A stretch of 64,000 nucleotides of DNA, from NCBI RefSeq assembly GCF_010550675.1, contig NZ_JAAGOA010000015.1, positions 62,001 through 126,000 on the forward strand, written 5' to 3'. Under the pieces are notes generated by a model. It saw nothing but the letters and a program-made list of their open reading frames with translations. It was not told the origin of the DNA and did not search any database. The stretch comes from Phytoactinopolyspora halotolerans (GTDB lineage: Bacteria; Actinomycetota; Actinomycetes; Jiangellales; Jiangellaceae). The position numbers were made by a program, and so were the translations under genes. Below are positions 1 to 8,983 of this stretch, one piece after another; position 1 is the first letter of the stretch, and every line of letters begins with the position of its first letter.

Positions 1-584
1 AAGATGCCGAACGCGGACGCCACCGACGGCGCCAGCAGCGCGAAGTAGGTGTCGTTCAGGTTGAGCCGGGTCATCTGGATGAACAGCGGCACCACCAGCA
101 CCTGCAGCGGCACCATCAGCGTCGCCAGGTAGAGCGCGAAGATGACGTTCTTGCCCCGGAACTGCAGCCGGGCGAAACCGTAGGCGGCCATCGAGCCGGT
201 CACCAGCTGGCACAGGGTGGACGCGACCGCGATGCCGAACGAGTTGAGCACGATCCGCCACATCGGCAGCGTGTCGAACAGCGTCCGGTAGGCGTCCATC
301 GTCGGGTCCTCGACGATGAGCGACGGCCCGCCGGAGAGGTTCCCACCCGGCGTGATCGAGGTGACCACGGTCCAGAGGAACGGGAAGAGCATGATCAGCC
401 CGCCGAGCCCCACACCGAGGTAGAGCAGCACACGGCCGACGTCGGCCCGGGGCGGCGCGCCGTCTCCGCCGCCGCGGGCAGACCATCGGCGCCGCACCGT
501 CGGCGGCTGACCCGCCGCAGTCCCGGCGGTCGTGCCCGGCGTGGTGCCCGGCGTGGTGGTGCCCGGCGTCGTGGTCTCAGGCAT
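1..584 (-). CDS. Carbohydrate ABC transporter permease, MalG type (3' end outside window)
   Basis: N-terminal 194 residues of an inner-membrane permease of the sugar importer family; the gene runs off the left edge, so the EAA loop that contacts the ATPase is not visible. Seen: a Thr/Pro/Gly leader made of repeated TPGTT units, a first membrane helix (LLYLGVGLGGLIMLFPFLW), a periplasmic loop, then helices beginning RIVLNSFGIAVAS and NVIFALYLATLMVPLQVLVV, with the family-typical AAYGFARLQF segment between them. The start is the ATG at 584, overlapping the stop of the upstream permease by 8 bp, so the two are probably translationally coupled. The substrate cannot be told; the ROK regulator upstream suggests a sugar or sugar derivative. 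Confidence 0.88.
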   Translation of the reverse strand, partial: MPETTTPGTTTPGTTPGTTAGTAAGQPPTVRRRWSARGGGDGAPPRADVGRVLLYLGVGLGGLIMLFPFLWTVVTSITPGGNLSGGPSLIVEDPTMDAYRTLFDTLPMWRIVLNSFGIAVASTLCQLVTGSMAAYGFARLQFRGKNVIFALYLATLMVPLQVLVVPLFIQMTRLNLNDTYFALLAPSVASAFGI

Positions 585-1530
585 AGTGCACCCACTTACG
601 CTGGCCGCGGATCTGGACGGCGGTGACGGCCAAGATGACGGCGAAGAGCAGCCAGGACAGCGCCGACGCCTCGCCGGCCCGTCCATAGCGGAAGGTCAGC
701 TCATAGATCTGCCCGACGACCACCTGGCTCGACCCGGCCGGGCCGCCGCCGGTCATCACGTACACCTGGTCGAACACCTGGAAGCCGTTGATCAGCGAGA
801 TCACGACGACGAAGAACGTCGACGGGGAGAGCAGCGGAAGCGTGACCCGCCGGAACTGCTGCCAGGCCGAGGCGCCGTCGATCCGCGCCGCTTCGTACAG
901 CTCCTGCGGGATGGTCTGCAACCCCGCCAGCAGGATCACCATGACGAAGCCCAGGTCCTTCCAGGCCGAGGCGAGGATCACCGACGCCATCGCCCAGCTC
1001 GGATCCGTCCACCAGCCGGGCTGCGGCAGGTTCAAGAAGCCGAGGATCTGGTTGACCAGACCGTTGGACGGGTTCAGCAGCCACTGCCAGACCAGGGCGA
1101 CCACCACCCAGCTCGTCACCACCGGCAGGAAGTAGGCGGCCCGGAAGAAGGTCCGCCCGGCCAGCCGACGGTTGAGCACGACGGCCAGCGCGAGGCCCCC
1201 GGCGTACACCAGCGGGAAGTAGCCGACGATGTAGAGGACGGTGTGGCCGAACACCTCGCGCGTCGTGGGGTCGGTCAGCAGGTGGGCATAGTTGGCGAAC
1301 CCGACCCATTGCATCTCAGAGATCAGGTTCCACTCGTGCAGGCTCACCCACGCCGACGAGACCATCGGCACGAACGTGAACAGCAGCAGCGGGACCCCGC
1401 TCGGCAGCAGGAAGAACATCGCCCAACCGGCGGTGCGCAGCCTGGACCGGCGGCGGGCGGATCGCCTGCCGTCCTGTGGCCGCGGCGGGGTCGCCGCCGG
1501 GCGGTCGCGCACGATCTGGTCGGAGGCCAT
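577..1530 (-). CDS. Carbohydrate ABC transporter permease, MalF type
   Basis: 317 residues, normal length for the family. About six membrane helices follow a basic cytoplasmic N-terminus (residues 20-33 rich in Arg), beginning GWAMFFLLPSGVPLLLF. The EAA motif (EAARIDGA, residues 213-220, followed by LPLL) that docks on the ATPase is intact. It pairs with the MalG-type subunit as the membrane channel of a CUT1-type sugar importer. The ATG at 1530 is chosen because GAGGTGAGC lies just upstream; a longer reading frame upstream would run into the ROK gene. It starts 2 bases after the ROK stop, so the regulator and permeases look like one transcript. No binding protein or ATPase lies in the window. 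Confidence 0.92.
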   Translation of the reverse strand: MASDQIVRDRPAATPPRPQDGRRSARRRSRLRTAGWAMFFLLPSGVPLLLFTFVPMVSSAWVSLHEWNLISEMQWVGFANYAHLLTDPTTREVFGHTVLYIVGYFPLVYAGGLALAVVLNRRLAGRTFFRAAYFLPVVTSWVVVALVWQWLLNPSNGLVNQILGFLNLPQPGWWTDPSWAMASVILASAWKDLGFVMVILLAGLQTIPQELYEAARIDGASAWQQFRRVTLPLLSPSTFFVVVISLINGFQVFDQVYVMTGGGPAGSSQVVVGQIYELTFRYGRAGEASALSWLLFAVILAVTAVQIRGQRKWVHYA

Positions 1531-1532
1531 GC

Positions 1533-2756
1533 TCACCTCGCCGCCTGACCGGCGTGCAGCCGTTCGCGGACGAGCCGGCCCTGGTCGCCGGCGGCGCCGG
1601 CGATGTCGAACGGCGACGCGAAGACCAACGCGGCCGCCCCGAGCGCCCATTTGTCCTCCGCCCACGGCTCGACGACGTAGGTCAGGTCGCGGCGGGCGGG
1701 CATGAGATAACGCCGGAACGTCTGCTCGAACCCGGCGGCCCAGTAGGTCCAGGCGTCCACGCCTTCACCGAGGACCACCACGATCTCCGGGTCGACGGTG
1801 TGCACGACGCCGGCCAGCGCGCGGCCGAGCATCGCACCGGCGTCGGCGTAGATGGTCCGCGCGTCCTTGTCACCGGCGGCCGCGGCCCGCAGCAGGCCGT
1901 CCATGCCGGCGGCGGGGTCGATGACGCCGCGATCCACCGCCGCCCGGACGAGCGCGCCGGCGCCGACGTGTGCCTCCAGGCAGCCGTGCGATCCGCACTC
2001 GCAGACCGGTCCGTCGGGGGTGACGGGGATGTGCCCGATCTCACCGGCGCCGCCGCCGGCGCCCCGGTAGACGGCGCCGTCCACGACGATGCCGCATCCG
2101 ACGCCGCGCCCGATGGTCACCACGAGGTACGAGGAGTGCGACTGGCCGATCCCGTAGAGCCGTTCGGCTACCGCAAGGGTGTTGACGTCGTTCTCCACCA
2201 GCACCGGGACGCCGAGGGCGGAGCGGAGCATCTGCCCGACGCGGGTCTCCGCCCAGCCCAGTGTGGGCGCCGAGACGACGCCGGTGGCCTGCGAGTCGAC
2301 CGCCCCCGGGATGCCGACGCCGATGCCGAGCAGGTGCCGGTCGGTCTGGTCGGCCATCGCCTGCCGGAGGATGTCGGCGAGCCGGTCCAGCGCCGCCGGG
2401 GATGCCGGGTCGAAGGGGTACGTCTGCGACGAGCGCACCACGCCGTCCAGCTCGACGTCGACGACGGCGACGTGGTCCGCGGTGACCTTCGCGCCGATCG
2501 CTCCGCCGGCAGACCGGACGAGCCCGAGCAGGCGCGCCGGCCGTCCCCCGTGCGAGGGCACATGGTCGAGCTCGTGCACCAGTCCGCGGCTGAGCAGGCC
2601 CTTGATCGCCTGTGTCACCGTGGCCGGGCTGACCTGCAGGATCCGCGCGATATCCGCTCGGGATACCGGGCCTCTGGTGCCGAGGAGCCCCAGAATGGCC
2701 GACGGCACCAGATCACCGCGGGCTGCCGAACCGGAAGGCACGTCGCATCGCTCCAT
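1533..2756 (-). CDS. ROK-family transcriptional regulator
   Basis: 407 residues: an N-terminal winged HTH (about residues 15-70, [20 protein letters not shown]) and a ROK sugar-kinase-like domain. The ROK zinc site is present as [12 protein letters not shown] (His242, Cys252, Cys254, Cys259), as is ENDVN (Asp190, the kinase catalytic Asp position). Regulators of this type (NagC/XylR/Mlc) usually bind a sugar or sugar phosphate and repress transport genes. Its place directly upstream of two sugar permeases suggests that it controls them and itself. Whether the ROK domain has kinase activity cannot be seen. The start is an ATG after an A/T-rich leader that stands out in this GC-rich sequence. 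Confidence 0.92.
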   Translation of the reverse strand: MERCDVPSGSAARGDLVPSAILGLLGTRGPVSRADIARILQVSPATVTQAIKGLLSRGLVHELDHVPSHGGRPARLLGLVRSAGGAIGAKVTADHVAVVDVELDGVVRSSQTYPFDPASPAALDRLADILRQAMADQTDRHLLGIGVGIPGAVDSQATGVVSAPTLGWAETRVGQMLRSALGVPVLVENDVNTLAVAERLYGIGQSHSSYLVVTIGRGVGCGIVVDGAVYRGAGGGAGEIGHIPVTPDGPVCECGSHGCLEAHVGAGALVRAAVDRGVIDPAAGMDGLLRAAAAGDKDARTIYADAGAMLGRALAGVVHTVDPEIVVVLGEGVDAWTYWAAGFEQTFRRYLMPARRDLTYVVEPWAEDKWALGAAALVFASPFDIAGAAGDQGRLVRERLHAGQAAR

Positions 2757-2911
2757 TCACACTAAATTTAGCTATAAATAAACACGCGAATGATGTGCCG
2801 TCAACACGTACATGGCAGAGCGAAACGAACCGTGACCAATCCGAAACATCGGCCACGTGAACCGAGGCACCGGGGCAGCGTGGAACCGAGACACCCAACG
2901 CTCGGCGAGCG

Positions 2912-2957
2912 TCAGGTACCGGTTGTGGCCCTTATCAGGGCACAAACCGGTACCTGA
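2912..2957. repeat. Strong imperfect hairpin between the SIS gene and the ROK gene
   Basis: A 13-bp perfect stem (TCAGGTACCGGTT at 2912-2924 against 2945-2957) is closed near the loop by CCCT/AGGG around TATC, with one shifted pair region between. It lies 155 bp upstream of the ROK start and 60 bp after the SIS gene stop, both on the minus strand. No T-run follows on the minus strand, so it is not a classical terminator. It could be a regulator site, a processing hairpin or a small repeat element. Confidence 0.6.
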
Positions 2958-3016
2958 TCACCGTCGCCGTACCGCGCAGACGGGCGGCCCCGGCGGCATT
3001 CGTGCCGGGCGGCGTG

Positions 3017-4030
3017 TCAGTCCTGGCGGCCCAGGCCCAGCCCGAGGTAGGCGGCCGCATAACGGCCCGTGGCCAGCAGGGTGGCGAACCGCGCCATCTG
3101 CGAACCTTCGACGGCCAGCACCGGCTGCACCCGTACGGAAGCCCGCTCGGCGGCCTCCTCCAGGCGGCGGCGCGCCGCAGCCGCGATCGCCGGCTCCGTC
3201 CCGTCGTCCAGGATCACCAGCGCGGGCCTCAACTCACTGGCGCCGTCCTCGAACGGATCGGCGAAGATGTCCGCCTCCGGCGCCCCGGCCAGCAGAGGGA
3301 CGAGTTGCGCGTCGTCGCCGGCGACAGCTGGGCGGCCGCTGGCCGCACGCAGGCTCTCCGCGACCCGCCGGGCGGCCCGTGCGGCCAGCACCGAGCCGCC
3401 CCACACGACCGGGGTGCTGTCGGCCAGCGCCAGCGCCACGTTCTTCGCCGGATTGGCGTCGCTCTCGACGCTCGGTGAGCAGTCCTTCGCGACCTGGTCC
3501 AACGCCTCCGCGACCGGCTCCGCCTCCACCTCCGGCCCGAGCCCGAGCAGGTGCAGTGCGCAGAGCACCGGCACGGCCAGCGCGGTGGTGTCCGCACTGC
3601 CCGCCGGCAGGAAACACGTCTCCCGCCCGGCCGCCGCGGTGTGCAGCTGCGACCCCTCCGGCGCGGCGACCAGCAGCGAACAGCCACGGCGTCGCGCTTC
3701 CGCTGCCGCCACGACCTCCTCCTCGCGGTCACCTTCGGGGCAGACCACAACCACCAGGTCGAGCGGACCCGCCCACGCCGGCAGACCGCCGTACGGCCAC
3801 ACCACGAACGGCACCGGGCAGACCGGCTCGAGCACCGCCCGGAACAGCCGACCGTGCGGGCCGCTGGCGATGATGGCGCGCGGCCGGTCCATCTGGTCGA
3901 CCTGCGCCAGAACGTCGGCCGCGGCCGTATGCGCGCGCCGGACCTCGGCACCCCAGCCGGCGATCCGCCGCAGCTCGTCATCGATCGTGTTCAGCGCCTG
4001 TGGATCATCGAGCGAAGCGTCGTCGAACAT
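3017..4030 (-). CDS. SIS-domain sugar isomerase-like protein (PGI/PMI-like)
   Basis: 337 residues resembling the bifunctional phosphoglucose/phosphomannose isomerase-like proteins found beside manB in actinobacteria. It is a two-lobed SIS fold: a first lobe with RAIIASGPHGRLFRAVLEP (about 50-70) and a second with PVVWGGSVLAARAARRVAESL (about 215-235). The classical PGI catalytic signature is not clear to me, so activity is uncertain and a binding or regulatory role is possible. The ATG at 4030 lies 5 bp after the Trm112-like gene, which itself touches manB. The three genes form one transcript, pointing to mannose-phosphate and GDP-mannose supply for wall glycans. Confidence 0.8.
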   Translation of the reverse strand: MFDDASLDDPQALNTIDDELRRIAGWGAEVRRAHTAAADVLAQVDQMDRPRAIIASGPHGRLFRAVLEPVCPVPFVVWPYGGLPAWAGPLDLVVVVCPEGDREEEVVAAAEARRRGCSLLVAAPEGSQLHTAAAGRETCFLPAGSADTTALAVPVLCALHLLGLGPEVEAEPVAEALDQVAKDCSPSVESDANPAKNVALALADSTPVVWGGSVLAARAARRVAESLRAASGRPAVAGDDAQLVPLLAGAPEADIFADPFEDGASELRPALVILDDGTEPAIAAAARRRLEEAAERASVRVQPVLAVEGSQMARFATLLATGRYAAAYLGLGLGRQD

Positions 4031-4035
4031 CGGTA

Positions 4036-4203
4036 TCAGACCTGCCGTGCGTGGTCGACCAGCAGGACCGGGATGTCGTCCCGGACCGGGTACGCCAGGC
4101 CGCAGCTCTGGCACACCAGCTCGTCCGAGTCGATGCGCTCGTCCAGCGAACCGTGGCAGGCCGGGCACACGATCACGTCCCGTAGCACCGGATCGAGTCT
4201 CAT
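4036..4203 (-). CDS. Trm112-family small zinc protein
   Basis: 55 residues beginning MRLDPVLRDVIVCPAC. Two zinc-binding pairs, CPAC (13-16) and CQSC (31-34), are followed by GLAYPVRDDIPVLL, the typical YPI-R-GIP-LL signature of Trm112/YcaR proteins. In other organisms Trm112 activates methyltransferases; the bacterial partner is generally unknown. The ATG follows the manB stop directly (TAGATG), so translation is coupled. Its place between manB and the SIS protein is a conserved actinobacterial arrangement as far as I recall. Confidence 0.87.
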   Translation of the reverse strand: MRLDPVLRDVIVCPACHGSLDERIDSDELVCQSCGLAYPVRDDIPVLLVDHARQV

Positions 4204-5646
4204 CTACTCTCCCTTCGCCGCCTCGCGCACCAGCGCGAGAACGTCGTCGCGCACTGTCTCCATGGTGATGCGGTCGACGCCTTCGACGTTCAACCTGAGC
4301 AAGGGCTCGGTGTTCGACGGACGCAGGTTGAACCACCACATCGGACTTCCAGTGTGCTCGACGGTCAGGCCGTCCAGGTAGTCGATCGCGATATCCGGCT
4401 CGCCCGCGTACGCCGACTCCACCGCCCGCAGCGTGCCGTCGACGTCCTCGACCCGGCTGTTCAACTCGCCGGAGAGGACGTAACGCGCGTACGGGGCGAG
4501 CATCGAGGACAGTTCTTCCTCCACCGATCCGAGTGCGGCGAGCGTGTGCAGCGCCGCCAGCATGCCCGAATCCGCGCGCCAGAAGTCCCGGAAGTAGAAG
4601 TGCGCCGAGTGCTCGCCGCCGAAGACCGCGTCGGTCTCGGCCATCCGCGCCTTGATCAGCGAGTGGCCCACCGGCGTCCGCACCGGCGTGCCGCCGTTCT
4701 CGCTGATGATCTCCGGCACGGCATGCGACGTGATGAGGTTGTGCACCACGGCGGATCCGGGCGCGCGCCGCAACTCCCGCACGGCGATCAGCGCCGTGAG
4801 CGTCGACGGCGACACGATCTCGCCGCGCTCGTCGACGACGAAACACCGGTCCGCGTCGCCGTCGAACGCCAGCCCGAGATCCGCGCCGCGCTCGAGCACC
4901 GCGTGCTGCAGGTCGACGAGGTTGGCCGGTTCGATCGGGTTGGCCTCATGGTTCGGGAACGTCCCGTCCAGCTCGAAGTAGAGCGGGATCACGGTCAACC
5001 CGGGCACGTCGAGGACGGCCGGCACGGTGTGTCCCGCCATGCCGTTGCCGGCGTCGACCACCACGGTCAGCGGCCGGATGGTGGAGAGGTCGACCAGGCC
5101 ATGCAAGTATGCCGCGTACTCGGCGAGCATGTCCCGGCGGTCGATCCGGCCCGGCGCCGCCGCCTGGCTATGCAGGCTTCGCTCGGCGGGCGTCTGCAAC
5201 CGCGACACCCACGTGTCGCGGCGGGGACCGTCGTCGTTGAGGATCCGCTCAGCGATCTCGCGCACGTCCGCCAGCCCGGTGTCCCGGCCGACCGGAGCCG
5301 CGCCGGCCCGGCAGAACTTGATGCCGTTGTACTCGGCCGGATTGTGGCTCGCGGTGAACATGGCACCGGGCAGACTCAGCGCGCCGCTGGCGAAATAGAG
5401 CTGATCGGTCGACGCGAGGCCGATGTTGACGACGTCGACCCCACGCGCGGTGACACCGTCGGAGAACGCCGCCACCAGGCTCAGCGACGTCGGGCGCATG
5501 TCGTGGCCGACCACCATCGCCGTGGCCTCCGCGGCGAGGACATCCGCAGTGGCGGAACCGAAGGCGCGGGCGACGTCGACGTCCCACTCATCCGGAACGA
5601 GGCCACGGACGTCGTACGCCTTGACGATGGCACCGAGATCACGCAC
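4204..5646 (-). CDS. manB: Phosphomannomutase/phosphoglucomutase
   Basis: 480 residues, normal size for the alpha-D-phosphohexomutase family, with all four signature sites. These are TASHNP (98-103, phosphorylated Ser100), DGDADR (262-267, Mg2+ binding), GEHSAHFYF (344-352, sugar recognition) and RPSNTEP (442-448, phosphate binding). It interconverts mannose-6-phosphate and mannose-1-phosphate and probably the glucose pair, feeding GDP-mannose for glycolipids and mannosylated polymers. It is first in a three-gene unit with the Trm112-like and SIS proteins; the MarR gene ends 54 bp upstream on the same strand. Confidence 0.94.
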   Translation of the reverse strand: MRDLGAIVKAYDVRGLVPDEWDVDVARAFGSATADVLAAEATAMVVGHDMRPTSLSLVAAFSDGVTARGVDVVNIGLASTDQLYFASGALSLPGAMFTASHNPAEYNGIKFCRAGAAPVGRDTGLADVREIAERILNDDGPRRDTWVSRLQTPAERSLHSQAAAPGRIDRRDMLAEYAAYLHGLVDLSTIRPLTVVVDAGNGMAGHTVPAVLDVPGLTVIPLYFELDGTFPNHEANPIEPANLVDLQHAVLERGADLGLAFDGDADRCFVVDERGEIVSPSTLTALIAVRELRRAPGSAVVHNLITSHAVPEIISENGGTPVRTPVGHSLIKARMAETDAVFGGEHSAHFYFRDFWRADSGMLAALHTLAALGSVEEELSSMLAPYARYVLSGELNSRVEDVDGTLRAVESAYAGEPDIAIDYLDGLTVEHTGSPMWWFNLRPSNTEPLLRLNVEGVDRITMETVRDDVLALVREAAKGE

Positions 5647-5700
5647 GCGGCGACTCTACCGCCACCCGCATGGTCGCCGTCCGCGGCCCTGACGACGATG

Positions 5701-6156
5701 TCACTCGATGATGCGCCGGAGGTACGACGTCAGCTGCGCGAGTTCATCGCCGGTGAACCGTTCGACCATGTAGTCCCGTACGCCGCGCTCGTGCGTCTCG
5801 GCCGCCTCGTCCAGTCGCCGCTGACCTTCGTCGGCGAGCGCCGCGTAGAACCCGCGACCGTCTTTCTCCGCCGGCACCCGGCGGACGAGACCTTCGCTGA
5901 TCATCCGGTCCACCAGCCGGGTCAACCCGCTGGGAGACAGCATGACCTTGTCTGCCAGCTGTGACATGCGCAGACGATGCCCTTCTGCCTCGGCGAGCCG
6001 GGCCAGCACCTCATACCAGGCGAGCGGCAGCCGATGCAATTCGGTCAGATCCGCCTCCAGCTGACGAGCGACGTGTGAGTGGGCACGGTCGAACGCCCGC
6101 CATGCCTCGAGCTGTTCGGGGCTGACGCGCTCATCTGGGCCGGGCATAAGATCCAT
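5701..6156 (-). CDS. MarR-family transcriptional regulator
   Basis: 151 residues with a complete winged-helix MarR fold: a dimer helix (about 15-40), the recognition region RMSQLADKVMLSPSGLTRLVDRM (about 62-85), the wing with RRVPAEKDGRGFYAAL, and a C-terminal helix pair ending YLRRIIE. It binds DNA as a dimer and is usually relieved by phenolic or oxidising ligands. Its target is unknown; candidates are itself and the manB genes downstream. The internal Met4 is an equally good start. The 199-bp upstream interval is A/T-richer than its surroundings and holds no convincing long palindrome. Confidence 0.9.
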   Translation of the reverse strand: MDLMPGPDERVSPEQLEAWRAFDRAHSHVARQLEADLTELHRLPLAWYEVLARLAEAEGHRLRMSQLADKVMLSPSGLTRLVDRMISEGLVRRVPAEKDGRGFYAALADEGQRRLDEAAETHERGVRDYMVERFTGDELAQLTSYLRRIIE

Positions 6157-6355
6157 CGCTAAATGATCATAGGGGTCGCCATTACAAGATCAACAGGGCC
6201 ATAGTGCTGCTGTAACAGTAATGAGAGCTGACGTGGACGCGTAGGGCCGAAGGTCCATATGACATGCCTCCCCGACGTGATAACAGTCGCCGGCCTCGGG
6301 ACCGTAGAAACAGACATACCCGGCACCCGAGATGATCATGCTCGCCTGCGGCGTG

Positions 6356-7360
6356 CTACTGATCGATCAGCTCCACCGGATGCGCCACCACGTCCACCAT
6401 CGCCCCGTTACGGAACGTCGTGATCGGCAACGGTACGTCGATGGCCTCGGCGAACATGCGGCGTTGCAGGGCCTGCGCATCCACCACCGGCTCCTGCGCG
6501 ATGGTCACGATGAGGTCGCCGGCGCGCAGTCCGGCCACCGCAGCCGGACTGCCGGGCTCCACATGGGCGATGCGCACCCCTCTGCTCCGGCCGATCCGCT
6601 GCGCCAGCTTGGGCGGCAGCGGCGCCGGCGACGTGGCCACGCCGAGGAAGGCCCGACGCACGCGACCTTCTCTCATCAGGGTGGACACGATCCGGTCGCT
6701 GGTGGCGTTCATCGGGACCGCGAGACCGAGACCGACGCCGGCCACCGCCGTGTTGATCCCCACGATGCGGGCGGACGCGTCGGCCAGCGCACCACCGGAA
6801 TTGCCCGGGTTGAGCGCCGCATCGGTCTGGATGACGTTCTCGATGATGCGTACCGTGCGGCCGCTCTGCGCCGGCAACGACCGGCCGAGCGCGCTGACCA
6901 CACCCGCCGTGACCGACCCGGACAGCCCGAGCGGGCTGCCCACCGCCACCACCAGCTGCCCCACGGTGAGATCGTCGGCGCGTCCCAGCGTGGCCGGCGC
7001 AGGCGTCGGGCCGTCCGCCCGCACGACGGCCAGGTCGGAGAGCCGATCCCGGCCGACGACGGAGAACCGGGTCTCGGATCCATCCGAGTACGACGCGGTC
7101 CCGCTCGTCGCCGAACCGACGACGTGCGCGTTGGTCAGGATGAACCCGTCGTCGGTGAACACCACGCCGGATCCCGTCCCACCGCCACCTCGGCGGCCAC
7201 CGCGTTCGGTCGTCACCGCCAGGCTCGCCACCGACGGCAACACGCGCCGCGCCACCCCGCTCACCACGCGCGAGTATGCGTCGAGCGCTTCCCCACCGAC
7301 CTCGGCCGCTTCCCGGCCGGCCTCCTCGGAGGGACTCCATCCTGTCTCGTCCGGCACCAT
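6356..7360 (-). CDS. HtrA/DegP-like S1C serine protease with PDZ domain, apparently cytoplasmic
   Basis: 334 residues from the ATG at 7360. The chymotrypsin-like triad is complete: His79 (TNAHVV), Asp109 (SDLAVV) and Ser188 (NPGNSGGAL). A PDZ domain follows (about 240-330, RGVRIAHVEPGSPAAVAGLRAGDLI). There is no signal peptide or membrane helix before the protease domain, unlike most actinobacterial HtrA proteins, so it probably works inside the cell or as a soluble quality-control protease. ATG 7360 is chosen over GTG 7369 because GGGGAGG lies 8 bases upstream of the ATG but touches the GTG. No partner gene is evident. Confidence 0.9.
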   Translation of the reverse strand: MVPDETGWSPSEEAGREAAEVGGEALDAYSRVVSGVARRVLPSVASLAVTTERGGRRGGGGTGSGVVFTDDGFILTNAHVVGSATSGTASYSDGSETRFSVVGRDRLSDLAVVRADGPTPAPATLGRADDLTVGQLVVAVGSPLGLSGSVTAGVVSALGRSLPAQSGRTVRIIENVIQTDAALNPGNSGGALADASARIVGINTAVAGVGLGLAVPMNATSDRIVSTLMREGRVRRAFLGVATSPAPLPPKLAQRIGRSRGVRIAHVEPGSPAAVAGLRAGDLIVTIAQEPVVDAQALQRRMFAEAIDVPLPITTFRNGAMVDVVAHPVELIDQ

Positions 7361-7531
7361 CGTGCGCACCTCCCCGCGTCCGAAATGCCGGGATAACGCG
7401 CGAGGCCGCGGCGGCTACTCCCGTGTACGCTCACAGCGCAACACGGGAGCAGCCCCGTCCGCACCGTCACGGCGTTCTGCGGCTCGAACCCCGGAACGCG
7501 TGCTCTGCCGGACGCGGAGGCGGGCGAAGGA

Positions 7532-8983
7532 TCAGCGCGCGAAAGAGAGCGTCTGCTCCTCGGTGAACTCGTACAGGCCGGACAGCCCGCCCTCCCGGCC
7601 CATACCCGCGTAGCCGAACCCGCCGAACGGGACCTCCGGGGTGTTCGGTGCGCCGTTGTTGATCCCCACGATCCCGATCTCCAACCGCCCGGCGAGCCGC
7701 GCGGCGTGCTCGGCGTCGTCCGACATGACGTAGCCGCCCAGCCCGCTGCGCCAGCCGTTGATCTCGGCGACGATGTCGTCTTCCGCCGTGTACGGGCGCA
7801 CGACACACACCGGCCCGAAGACCTCCTCGTTCCACAACCTGATCTCCGAGGTCGCCTCGACGAGCGTGGGAGCCACGAAGTAGCCACGGCCGCTCGGCTG
7901 CGGCGTCAGCGGCGCCCGCGACACCGGGCATCCGGCGGCCTCCGCCTCCGCCACCAGCCGCTCCAGCCGCTCCACGTGGGCGGGACGCAGCATCGGCCCG
8001 ACGTCGACGGCGGCGTCCGACGGCGCCCCGGTCACCAGCGCCTCGATCCGCGAGCGCAGGGCGCCTACGAACCCGTCGTACATCGACTCGTGCACGAACA
8101 CGTTGTTGGCCGCGATGCAGGAGGCCCCGTTGTTCCGGAACTTCGCCACGAGCAGCGCCTCCAGCGAGGCGTCCGGGTCGGCATGCTCGGTGACGATGAA
8201 CGGGCCCTTGCCGCCGAGCTCCATCGTGACTCGGGTCATCGTCCGCGCCGCTCGCGCCGCCACGGACGCGCCGACCGCGGTCGAGCCGGTGAAGGTCACC
8301 GCGGCCACGAGGTCGGAGTCCACCAGGGCGGTGGTGAGCTTCTCGCCGTCGCCCACCACCACGTTGACCGCCCCGGCCGGCAGGTGCCGCTCGCAGATCT
8401 CGGTGAAAGCCAGGCTGGTCAGCGGCGTCAGCTCGGAGGCCTTCTGTACGACGGTGCACCCCGCCGCCAGCGCGGGCGCGACCTTGCGCGCCGGGATCGA
8501 CAGCGGGAAGTTCCACGGGCTCACCGCGGCCACCACACCGACCGGCTTGCGCGTCACGGTGAAGCGTCGCAGCGCCGTGACCACACCCTCATCGCGAGGC
8601 ACCGTGGCCGCGTCGGCGAACCATTCGAGATACAGCGCCGAGAAACCGACCTCGGCCGTCGCCTCGCTCAGCCGCTTTCCGGACTCCGCGCTGATCACGG
8701 CGGCGAGCGCAGCCGTGTTCGCGCGCAGGTCGGCCGCGATGGCACGCAGCGCCGCGGCCCGCTCGCGGGCGGGTGTCGCGCTCCATCCGGGCAGCGCTGC
8801 ATAGGCGGCGCGGGCGGCGTCGTCCGCCGTCACCGGATCGACCCAGCCGACCCGAGCCAGCCGCTCGCCGGTGGCGGGGTCAGGGAGGTCGTGCGGCTCA
8901 CCGGCGACGCCCGCGCCGGCGACCCGAGCGCCGTACGCCACGCTGCCCGCCTCGGGGATGAAGGTTCGGGTGTCAGCGGTCAT
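7532..8983 (-). CDS. NAD(P)-dependent aldehyde dehydrogenase (succinate-semialdehyde type)
   Basis: 483 residues of the ALDH superfamily, closest in motif style to GabD/semialdehyde dehydrogenases: SPWNFPL (cofactor loop), FTGSTAVG, Glu255 in MELGG, catalytic Cys289 in NNGASC and NEEVFGPV. It oxidises an aldehyde to the acid. It is last in a six-gene operon, starting at the ATG at 8983 with GGAGGAG about 10 bases upstream and overlapping the enolase-superfamily gene by 11 bp. In this setting it probably oxidises a semialdehyde made by the hydroxyacid dehydrogenase, but the substrate cannot be read from sequence. Confidence 0.9.
   Translation of the reverse strand: MTADTRTFIPEAGSVAYGARVAGAGVAGEPHDLPDPATGERLARVGWVDPVTADDAARAAYAALPGWSATPARERAAALRAIAADLRANTAALAAVISAESGKRLSEATAEVGFSALYLEWFADAATVPRDEGVVTALRRFTVTRKPVGVVAAVSPWNFPLSIPARKVAPALAAGCTVVQKASELTPLTSLAFTEICERHLPAGAVNVVVGDGEKLTTALVDSDLVAAVTFTGSTAVGASVAARAARTMTRVTMELGGKGPFIVTEHADPDASLEALLVAKFRNNGASCIAANNVFVHESMYDGFVGALRSRIEALVTGAPSDAAVDVGPMLRPAHVERLERLVAEAEAAGCPVSRAPLTPQPSGRGYFVAPTLVEATSEIRLWNEEVFGPVCVVRPYTAEDDIVAEINGWRSGLGGYVMSDDAEHAARLAGRLEIGIVGINNGAPNTPEVPFGGFGYAGMGREGGLSGLYEFTEEQTLSFAR

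Noticed and set aside
3017-4846. A 609-residue minus-strand protein extending the SIS gene upstream through manB
   Set aside because: The upstream part is an Arg-rich shadow of manB; the SIS homology begins at the ATG at 4030, which follows the Trm112-like gene.
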